From an uncultured Holophagales bacterium (GTDB lineage Bacteria > Acidobacteriota > Thermoanaerobaculia > UBA5066), in the NCBI GenBank assembly GCA_937864895.1, contig CALMDF010000542.1:1-5632 (forward strand): a DNA stretch of 5,632 nt. Direction: 5' to 3'. Shown here piece by piece: positions 1 through 5,482 of this stretch (its first letter is position 1; each line of letters opens with the position of its first letter). A program made the position numbers and the translations under genes. The notes beneath the pieces were generated by a model. The model was not told the DNA's origin, ran no database searches, and saw only the letters and a list, made by a program, of their open reading frames with translations.

Positions 1-95
1 TTGATGAAGAGGAACGCCGTCAGGACGACGTAGGCCAGGGGCGAGAAGAAGTACGAGAGGAACTCGCGTTTCAGGATGGCGAGAAGGGCCTTCAC
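1..95 (-). CDS. ABC-2 type transporter permease, GldF-like (N-terminal fragment)
   Basis: Only the first 31 codons are present; the gene runs off the left edge. The start is GTG at 95-93. It overlaps the TGA stop of the upstream ATPase as GTGA, and a strong Shine-Dalgarno GGGGAGG (109-103) lies 7 nt upstream. The visible protein has a short basic leader (KALLAILKRE), then FLSYFFSPLAYVVLTAFLFI, the beginning of the first membrane helix. The pattern 'KRE...SYF.SP.AYVV' is typical of GldF/NosY-type ABC-2 permeases, integral inner-membrane subunits that pair with a GldA-like ATPase. By family knowledge a GldG-like auxiliary protein often follows, but that would be outside the window. The four-base overlap implies translational coupling with the ATPase. 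Substrate unknown. The assignment rests on a short segment plus its neighbour. Confidence 0.8.
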   Translation of the reverse strand, partial: MKALLAILKREFLSYFFSPLAYVVLTAFLFI

Positions 96-1099
96 GACCG
101 GGCCTCCCCTCGCGGCTCGTGCTCCTCGACGGCGGCCGGAAGATCCTCGCCCTTGGCGTCCTCCTCGGCGTCCCGGGTCGCGAGGAGCCGGACGAAGACG
201 TCCTCGAGCGTCGCCTGCCGGGGGTAGAGCTCGAGGAGCGTCCACCCGCGCGCGACGCATTCGCGGAACACGCCCTCGCGCAGGTCGGCTCCCCGCTCGG
301 CCTCGAGGAGGACCCGCGTCTCGCCACCCGCTCCGATGCGCGCCGCCCGGACGACGCCCGGGAGCTGACGGAGGATGCCGTCCGCGTCGGGGATCTCTCC
401 CTTCAGCGCCACCGCCATCCCGGGCGCCTGGGTCAGCTGCTGGCGGAGCGTCTCCGGGGTCCCGGTCGCGACGATTTTCCCGCGGTCGATGATGACGACC
501 CGGTCGCAGACGAGCTCGACCTCGGGAAGGATGTGGGTCGAGAGGAGGATCGTGTGGTCCTTCCTGAGGTCGCGGATCAGCTCGCGGACCTTGACGATCT
601 GGCGGGGGTCGAGACCCACCGTCGGCTCGTCGAGGACGAGGACCTGCGGCCGGTGGACGAGGGCGGCGGCGAGGCCGACCCGCTGCCGGTACCCCTTCGA
701 GAGGTTGCCGATCGGCTTCTGGGCGACGTCGTCGACGAAGCAGGTGGCGAGGGCGTCCTCGACGCGCGCCTTCGTGTCGCGCCGCGGGACGCCGCACAGC
801 TCGGCCCGGAACTTCACGTACTCCCGGACCCTCATCTCCGGGTACAGGGACAGCGTCTCCGGGAGGTAGCCGATGCGGGCCCTGGCCTCCCGCGGCTTCT
901 CGGCGGCGTCGATCCCGTCGACGGTCACCTTTCCCGAGCCCGGCTCGAGGAACCCGGTGATCATCCGCATCGTGGTCGTCTTGCCGGCGCCGTTCGGGCC
1001 CAGGAAGCCCAGGATCTCGCCGCTCTCGACCTTGAAAGAGACGTCGTCCACGGCCACCGTTCCGTAAAACGACTTGCGGAGCGCTTCAACCTCAAGCAT
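92..1099 (-). CDS. ABC transporter ATP-binding protein (GldA-like, ABC-2 exporter)
   Basis: This is a complete 335-residue cytoplasmic ATPase that should power the permease encoded immediately downstream. All nucleotide-binding motifs are visible: Walker A GPNGAGKTT (34-42), signature LSKGY (133-137), Walker B LVLDEP (154-159), D-loop GLDP (162-165) and switch histidine STH (H189). The usual Q-loop region reads IGYLPE (about 76-81), with Pro-Glu where many ABC ATPases carry Gln, as I recall for GldA/DrrA-type proteins. Residues about 225-308 form the C-terminal domain seen in ABC-2 exporters, ending in the LEDVFVRLL motif (298-306). A charged tail of about 27 residues (AEEDAKGEDL...) follows and may be lineage specific. 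The start at ATG 1099 was chosen because the protein then begins MLEVEALRKSF like its family, with GGAGGG upstream. It is divergent from the EamA gene, and its stop overlaps the permease start as GTGA. Substrate unknown. Confidence 0.93.
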   Translation of the reverse strand: MLEVEALRKSFYGTVAVDDVSFKVESGEILGFLGPNGAGKTTTMRMITGFLEPGSGKVTVDGIDAAEKPREARARIGYLPETLSLYPEMRVREYVKFRAELCGVPRRDTKARVEDALATCFVDDVAQKPIGNLSKGYRQRVGLAAALVHRPQVLVLDEPTVGLDPRQIVKVRELIRDLRKDHTILLSTHILPEVELVCDRVVIIDRGKIVATGTPETLRQQLTQAPGMAVALKGEIPDADGILRQLPGVVRAARIGAGGETRVLLEAERGADLREGVFRECVARGWTLLELYPRQATLEDVFVRLLATRDAEEDAKGEDLPAAVEEHEPRGEARS

Positions 1100-1110
1100 C
1101 GTCGTGCAGT

Positions 1111-1116
1111 CCCTCC
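1111..1116 (-). promoter_or_regulatory. Ribosome binding site of the ABC ATPase gene
   Basis: On the minus strand, GGAGGG ends 11 nt before the ATG at 1099. It supports this internal ATG over an in-frame ATG 96 nt further upstream (1195-1193), which would add 32 residues unlike any ABC ATPase and would run into the EamA start codon. Confidence 0.65.
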
Positions 1117-1157
1117 GCGGACGGGCGGAGCACCGCGCGGTGAAGCGCCGCGCTCTG

Positions 1158-1175
1158 CCGCGAAAGCCCGCGAAA
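1158..1175. repeat. Direct repeat CCGCGAAA x2, 10-bp period
   Basis: CCGCGAAA occurs at 1158-1165 and again at 1168-1175. Equivalent bases are 10 bp apart, about one helical turn, so a protein could read both on the same face. The second copy overlaps the TATATT candidate. The repeat itself is certain; a regulatory role is inference and chance is plausible in DNA this GC-rich. Confidence 0.5.
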
Positions 1176-1179
1176 TATA
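1174..1179 (-). promoter_or_regulatory. Candidate -10 box for the ABC exporter operon
   Basis: On the minus strand this reads TATATT, five of six matches to TATAAT, in otherwise GC-rich DNA. It would put a transcription start roughly 65-70 nt before the ATPase ATG. No convincing -35 hexamer is seen about 17 bp upstream, so this is a weak call. Its partner for the plus-strand gene is not identifiable. Confidence 0.25.
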
Positions 1180-1183
1180 GCAG

Positions 1184-1190
1184 AGGAAAG
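1184..1190 (+). promoter_or_regulatory. Ribosome binding site deciding the TTG start of the EamA gene
   Basis: AGAGGAAAG (1182-1190) contains an AGGA core at 1184-1187 followed by 7 nt to TTG at 1195. There is no ATG or GTG alternative before the first membrane helix, so this site is the main reason for accepting TTG as the start. Confidence 0.65.
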
Positions 1191-1194
1191 CGCA

Positions 1195-2112
1195 TTGCCC
1201 GTCCGCTCCAGCGCCCGGTCCCAGGCCCTCCTGGGCGTCGTCGCGTGCGTCGTCGTCTGGGGGGTGAACTACCCCGCGACCAAGATCGCGTACCGGGAGC
1301 TCTCCCCGCTCGCCTACACCGGCTGGAGGTTCCTGATCGCGGCCGCCCTCATCCTCGCCTGGGCGGCGAGGAACGGCGCCCCGATCCTCCCTCCCCCCGG
1401 CCTCAGGATGCCCGGCGTCCTCCTCGCGATGAGCGGCATCGGGATCTACCAGCCGATCTTCGCGACCGGCGTCGACCTCACGAGCGGCTTCGCGGCCGCC
1501 CTCCTCAACTCGACGTCTCCCCTCCTGGCGCTCCTCGTCGTCGCCGCGCTCGGGTTCGAGCGGATCCCACGCGTCGCCGTGGCCGGGACGGCCGTGGCCT
1601 GGTGCGGGGTGGTCGCCTTCCTCTTCTCCGCCCACGGCTCGGCCGACCTGGGCGGCGCGACGGGGAACCTCCTCTGCCTGGCCTCCGCGACCTGCTGGGC
1701 GGTCTACAGCGTCACTTCCTCGAGGCTCTCCACCCGGATCCCGCACGCGACCGCGCTCGCGACAACCTTCGCCCTCGGCACTCCCCTTCTCCTGGCCTAC
1801 TGCGCCCCCGCCATGCTCCGGCAGGAGTACCGCGACGTCTCGGTCCTGACCTGGGTGATCCTCGTCCTCTCGGCGGTCTTCCCTCTCTACGTGTCCTTCC
1901 GCCTCTGGGCGCACGCCCTCGCCGTCCTCGGCGTCGCCGCGACGACGCGGGTCGGCGTCCTCGTCCCGGTCGTCGCGGGGATCTCCTCGGCCATCTGGAC
2001 GGGAGAGGTCTTCTCCGGCGCCAAGCTGTTCTCGGCCGCCGTCGTCCTCGCGGGCCTCGCCCTGGCGCGGCTGGAGCGGCCCCGGACCGGGGCCCCCGAC
2101 CCCGGACGCTAG
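1195..2112 (+). CDS. EamA/DMT-superfamily transporter
   Basis: A complete 305-residue integral inner-membrane protein, the usual length for the family, made of two EamA repeats (about 11-145 and 156-293). About ten hydrophobic helices are visible: near 11-25, 42-57, 73-92, 98-118, 127-145, 156-175, 187-206, 216-236, 245-266 and 276-293. Family hallmarks seen are WGVNYPATKIAYRELSPLAY (22-41) followed by a conserved Arg (R45), the NSTSPL segment (105-110), and the late Pro-then-GE pattern (P258...G270-E271) of the second repeat. Members move small metabolites, often amino acids or other solutes, usually outward by proton coupling; the substrate here cannot be read from sequence. The start is TTG 1195 with a good RBS. 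It is a single gene, divergent from the ABC exporter and convergent with the amidase. Its TAG stop at 2110-2112 overlaps the amidase stop on the other strand. Confidence 0.92.
   Translation: MPVRSSARSQALLGVVACVVVWGVNYPATKIAYRELSPLAYTGWRFLIAAALILAWAARNGAPILPPPGLRMPGVLLAMSGIGIYQPIFATGVDLTSGFAAALLNSTSPLLALLVVAALGFERIPRVAVAGTAVAWCGVVAFLFSAHGSADLGGATGNLLCLASATCWAVYSVTSSRLSTRIPHATALATTFALGTPLLLAYCAPAMLRQEYRDVSVLTWVILVLSAVFPLYVSFRLWAHALAVLGVAATTRVGVLVPVVAGISSAIWTGEVFSGAKLFSAAVVLAGLALARLERPRTGAPDPGR
2078..2094. repeat. GC-rich inverted repeat at the convergent gene ends
   Basis: GGCCCCGG-A-CCGGGGCC is a perfect 8-bp inverted repeat with a one-base centre, lying inside the last codons of the EamA gene and 15 bp beyond the amidase stop. 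A transcript from either strand could form a short, very stable hairpin. No T-tract follows in either direction, so it is not a canonical intrinsic terminator. A role in ending or pausing the convergent transcripts is only a possibility. Confidence 0.45.
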
Positions 2113-4004
2113 CGCCGGCGGCGGGATGGCCGGGGCCCGGGCTTCGGCGTCGGGGTGGGGCGGACCGCCACGGGCCCGCGCCCCGCGGAAAGGGGCCACG
2201 GCCCCGCGATCTCGGGCCACGGGCCGACGACCGGGGGGTCGGCGGCTCCCTCCTGCGTGAACGAGGCGACGGCCGAAGGCGACGTCACCGGAGAGGCGAC
2301 GGGGCGCCCGGCGCCGGTTTCGGCCTCGTTCGGCCCGCCGAAGAACGCCAGGAGGCCTTCCGCCAGCGCCTCGGCGGAGCTCTGCCGGAACGCCCGGGTC
2401 AGGGTCAGCGCGCGATCCCCCTCGTTAGAGAGGTTCGCGACCTCGAACAGGACCCTGTTCGGGATCTTGTTGTATCGCAGGACGGCCGGGACCCACTCGC
2501 GACCGGAGCGGATGACGTGCGTCCTCACCGGACGGAACTGGTGGACAGGGAGATTCCGGCGCCGGAAGGCTCCGATCAGCTTCTCGGCGAGCGCCGTGGA
2601 GGCCCCCTCGGCGAGGACGCGCTCCTTCTTCGTGAAGGAGACGACCGGCTCGTCGCGCACCTCGCGGAAGCTCCGGTAGAACGGCGTCGCGCGCCCGTAG
2701 CTCGACCGCAGGAACCGCTCCCCGGGGACGTAGGCCATCGCCCCGCGCACCGACGGGTGGAGCGAATCCGCGTGAAGGGAGAGGAAGACCGTCCTCTCGG
2801 GCGGTATCGGCTTTCCGCCGGGCCCGGCCCTCCTGAGGACCGCGTTGGCGAGGTACCAGCGCAGGTTCACCCCGGCGACGGGATCGGTCAGCCTGTAAGG
2901 GGGGTCCGTCAGGAGGACGCGGGTCTTCCGGTCCGGGAGGCGGTCGCGATCGGGGACCTCCCAGCCGACCACGGGCTCCCGGGTCGTCATCACGACCTCG
3001 GCCCGAGTGGTCTCGAGGAGGACCTTACGGAGGCGCGAGGCGATGTCGTAGACGTAGGTCGATTCCCAGACCCCGTGGTGGAGAGTCCCCGTGTCGCGCC
3101 CGCCGTGGCCCGCGTCGATGACGACGCGGACCCCCGCGAGGCCCCGCGCCTTCGCGGGAGTCGCGAAGAGCGCCGCTTCTGCCCGCTCCCTCTCGAGCGC
3201 GGCCGTCTTCGGGTCGTCCGGCGGCAGGTACTCCTCGGACAGGTACTCGAAGGGGATCCTGACCGGGAAGCCGACCGGGATCGCGTGGACGTCGTCGATG
3301 CCGGAGCGAAGGGCGATCCGCAGGGCGAGCTGGATCACGTCTTCGGCGTGGAGGCGCCCGGTGAACCGCACGACGACCGCCGTGTAGAGGGCCTCCTTCC
3401 GCTTCAGGCGGTAGATGGCGTAGCGGCCCTTCTCGTCGGCCCCGTACTCGAGGCGGGGCGGCTCCTCGTCGGGAATCGGCTCGGCGTCGCGAAAGGGCGG
3501 CAGCAGGTACTCGACCGGCACTTTCACGAGGGTCCCGCGCGTCACCAGGTCGCCGGCCAGCCCGTTCAGCTCGGCGATCCGTCCCGCAAGCCGGGGATCG
3601 CCCGTGAACCACGCGGCGACCGAGGCGAGAGGCTCGGTGCCGACGGCGACGTGGAGCCACCCGATCGTGGCCCTCACGTCGGAAGGGAAAAGGGCGCGGA
3701 CCGCGGCGAGCTGCGTTTCCCCGGAAAGACCGGCGTAAGGAAGGAGGATCGTTCGCGTCCGGGACGGGGGTGCCGGAAGGGCCAGGAGCTTCTGCGCCGC
3801 CGCCTCGTCCCGCGAGACGCGGCGGGCGAAGTCGACGAGCGCCTCGCCTTCGAGCGGCCTCGCCTCGACGACGATCTCCCCCTGGTCGAGGACCGCCGAG
3901 AAATCCTCGGAGACGTCGACCCTGCGCGGCAGCTCCCGGGCGGCGGCCAGGCCCGGAAGAGACGCCAGGAGGAGGGACGCGAGTACGCGGACGAGCCTCG
4001 TCAA
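2109..4004 (-). CDS. Secreted N-acetylmuramoyl-L-alanine amidase (Amidase_3) with LysM-like repeats
   Basis: This 631-residue protein hydrolyses the amide bond between N-acetylmuramic acid and L-alanine in peptidoglycan. It starts with a basic leader and hydrophobic core, a signal peptide (1-22, LASLLLASLPGLAAA, likely cut near AAA/RE). Three degenerate LysM-like segments follow: about 50-93, 122-167 (best, with AELNGLAGD and VKVPVEYL) and 202-255 (ending VRIPFEYL). The Amidase_3 domain (about 291-556) keeps the zinc ligands H300 (VVIDAGHGG), E314 and H411 (FLSLHADS), and catalytic E521 in FEVANLSNEGD. The gaps between these residues are long (97 and 110 residues). Segment 425-480 may be an inserted regulatory piece, by analogy with AmiA/B/C; that is inference. 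The tail (590-631) is Pro/Arg-rich with GPWP twice and ends RRRR. The start is TTG 4004, overlapping the gatA stop as TTGA. I see no strong Shine-Dalgarno, so translation probably depends on coupling. Confidence 0.88.
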   Translation of the reverse strand: MTRLVRVLASLLLASLPGLAAARELPRRVDVSEDFSAVLDQGEIVVEARPLEGEALVDFARRVSRDEAAAQKLLALPAPPSRTRTILLPYAGLSGETQLAAVRALFPSDVRATIGWLHVAVGTEPLASVAAWFTGDPRLAGRIAELNGLAGDLVTRGTLVKVPVEYLLPPFRDAEPIPDEEPPRLEYGADEKGRYAIYRLKRKEALYTAVVVRFTGRLHAEDVIQLALRIALRSGIDDVHAIPVGFPVRIPFEYLSEEYLPPDDPKTAALERERAEAALFATPAKARGLAGVRVVIDAGHGGRDTGTLHHGVWESTYVYDIASRLRKVLLETTRAEVVMTTREPVVGWEVPDRDRLPDRKTRVLLTDPPYRLTDPVAGVNLRWYLANAVLRRAGPGGKPIPPERTVFLSLHADSLHPSVRGAMAYVPGERFLRSSYGRATPFYRSFREVRDEPVVSFTKKERVLAEGASTALAEKLIGAFRRRNLPVHQFRPVRTHVIRSGREWVPAVLRYNKIPNRVLFEVANLSNEGDRALTLTRAFRQSSAEALAEGLLAFFGGPNEAETGAGRPVASPVTSPSAVASFTQEGAADPPVVGPWPEIAGPWPLSAGRGPVAVRPTPTPKPGPRPSRRRR

Positions 4005-5482
4005 CGAATCGCGCCCGGCGGGCGGCCCCCCGGCTCCGTTCCGCGCTCGACGACGCGCGCCAGCGCGAGGAGGAGCGGCTCGGAACCCGCCGGTCCGGCG
4101 AGCTGCATTCCCACGGGCAGGCCTTCGCCCGTGAATCCGCCGGGAACGGAGAGCGCCGGAAGGCCGGCGAGGCTCGCCGGCACCGTGAAGACGTCCGCGA
4201 GGTACATGGAAAGAGGGTCCGCGCCCTTCTCGCCGATCGGGAAGGCCGGTCCCGGCGCCGTCGGGCAGAGGATCGCGTCGCAGGCGCGGAAGGCCTCGGC
4301 GAAGTCGAGGGCGAGGAGGGCCCGGACGCGCTGGGCCCGGCCGTACCAGGCCTCGCGGTAGCCGGACGAGAGGGCGAACGTCCCGAGGAGGATCCTCCTC
4401 CTCACCTCGGGACCGAACCCACCGGAGCGCGTCGCCCGGTAGAGCGCGGCGAGGCCCTCCCCTTCCCGGCGGGCGCCGTACCTCACGCCGTCGTAACGGG
4501 AGAGGTTCGAGGAAGCCTCGGCCGTCGCGAGGACGTAGTAGGTGGCCACGGCGAGCGCGACGCGCGGCACCGAGACCCGGACGATCGTCGCGCCCGCCTT
4601 CTCGAGGAGACGGGCCGTGGCCTCGAAGACCGCGGCGACGCCGGCGTCGAGCCCTCCCTCGGGCGACTCCGCCTCGACGAGGAGGCCGACCTTCCTCCCG
4701 GCCGCCCCCTCCTCCAGTCGAGCCAGGCAATCGGGGGAAGCCGAGCGAAGCGAGGTCGAGTCGAGCGGGTCGAAGCCAGACACAGCGGCCAGGGCGAGGG
4801 CGGCGTCGCGCACGTTCCGGGCCAGCGGCCCCGCCTGGTCGAGCGAGGAGGCGTAGGCGAGGAGGCCGTATCGCGACACCCGCCCGTACGTCGGCTTGAG
4901 GCCGACGAGGGAGCAGAAGGAAGCGGGCTGCCTCACGGAGCCGCCCGTGTCGGTCCCGAGCGCGAGGGGAACGGCGAGGGCCGCCACGGCCGCCGCCGAG
5001 CCCCCCGAGGAGCCGCCCGGCACCCGCGAGGGGTCCCACGGGTTGCGGACCACACCGAAGGCCGAGTTCTCGTTCGAGGAGCCCATCCCGAACTCGTCGC
5101 AGTTCGTCTTTCCGACGACGACGCACCCGGCCGCCTCGAGCCGGGCGACACACGAGGCGTCGTCGGCCGCGACGAAGCCCTCGAGGATCCGCGAGCCGGC
5201 GGTCGTCGGCAGTCCGCGAACGTTGACGTTGTCCTTCACGGCGAGCGGGACGCCCGCGAGGGGCATCGTCTCGCCCGCGGCGACCCGGCGGTCGACCTCT
5301 TCCGCCGCCGCCAGCGCGTGGGCCGAGGCGACATGGAGAAAGGCCCCGTGGAGGGCCCGGCTCTTCTCGACGCGCGCGAGCGAGGCCTCGGCGACCTCCC
5401 GCGCGGAGACGCGGCGCGAGGAGACCGCGGCCGCCAGCTCGTGCGCCGGTCCGTCGAGGAGGTCGCGGGGTCCCTCCGTCAC
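4001..5482 (-). CDS. gatA: Asp-tRNA(Asn)/Glu-tRNA(Gln) amidotransferase subunit A
   Basis: A complete 493-residue amidase-signature enzyme. GatA releases ammonia from glutamine, which GatB uses to amidate misacylated Glu-tRNA(Gln) and/or Asp-tRNA(Asn) in the cytoplasm. The Ser-cisSer-Lys triad is intact: K83 (AVKDN), S158 in the GGSSGGS loop, and nucleophile S182 in GTDTGGSVRQPA; the K-to-S spacing of 99 matches my recollection of Staphylococcus aureus GatA (K79/S178). GatA-specific rather than generic amidase blocks are present: GLKPTYGRVSRYGLLAYASS (194-213), YDGVRYG (330-336), and the block at 357-386 containing RRRILLGTFALSSGY. The start is GTG 5482 with GAGGAA (5491-5486) just upstream. 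It overlaps the gatC stop as GTGA, and its own stop overlaps the amidase start as TTGA. No gatB follows here, so it must be elsewhere. No frameshift or lost key residue was seen. Confidence 0.97.
   Translation of the reverse strand: MTEGPRDLLDGPAHELAAAVSSRRVSAREVAEASLARVEKSRALHGAFLHVASAHALAAAEEVDRRVAAGETMPLAGVPLAVKDNVNVRGLPTTAGSRILEGFVAADDASCVARLEAAGCVVVGKTNCDEFGMGSSNENSAFGVVRNPWDPSRVPGGSSGGSAAAVAALAVPLALGTDTGGSVRQPASFCSLVGLKPTYGRVSRYGLLAYASSLDQAGPLARNVRDAALALAAVSGFDPLDSTSLRSASPDCLARLEEGAAGRKVGLLVEAESPEGGLDAGVAAVFEATARLLEKAGATIVRVSVPRVALAVATYYVLATAEASSNLSRYDGVRYGARREGEGLAALYRATRSGGFGPEVRRRILLGTFALSSGYREAWYGRAQRVRALLALDFAEAFRACDAILCPTAPGPAFPIGEKGADPLSMYLADVFTVPASLAGLPALSVPGGFTGEGLPVGMQLAGPAGSEPLLLALARVVERGTEPGGRPPGAIR

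Larger units (their letters stand above)
1100..1194. promoter_or_regulatory. Divergent intergenic region between ABC ATPase and EamA transporter
   Basis: These 95 bases separate two divergently transcribed genes, so promoters for both should lie here or in the gene starts. It holds a perfect 12-bp palindrome CACCGCGCGGTG (1131-1142), an AGCGC/GCGCT inverted repeat (1144-1154), two copies of CCGCGAAA spaced 10 bp apart (1158-1165 and 1168-1175), and the most AT-rich stretch nearby (1173-1179). Any of these could be operator or promoter elements. No transcription factor family can be named from them. Confidence 0.55.

Noticed and set aside
1100..1195. Longer N-terminus for the ABC ATPase starting at ATG 1195
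   Set aside because: The extra 32 residues are basic and unlike the family, the start would overlap the EamA start codon, and a good RBS precedes ATG 1099.
2078..2094. Intrinsic terminator for the convergent genes
   Set aside because: The hairpin is strong but has no T-tract on either strand, so it is listed only as an inverted repeat.
961..2220. Long minus-strand open frame opposite the EamA gene
   Set aside because: It is highly charged and repetitive in composition, antisense to a clear ten-helix transporter and overlapping the ATPase gene in another frame.
1074..4361. Very long open frame on the plus strand, antisense to the ATPase start, amidase and gatA end, and out of frame over EamA
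   Set aside because: The product is Arg/Pro/Gly-rich with no recognisable domain, and it overlaps four well-supported genes. It is a by-product of scarce stop codons in GC-rich DNA.
4005..5153. Upstream in-frame extension of the amidase across gatA
   Set aside because: The extension is low-complexity Arg/Gly-rich sequence lying in another frame of gatA. The signal peptide begins exactly at TTG 4004, which marks the real start.
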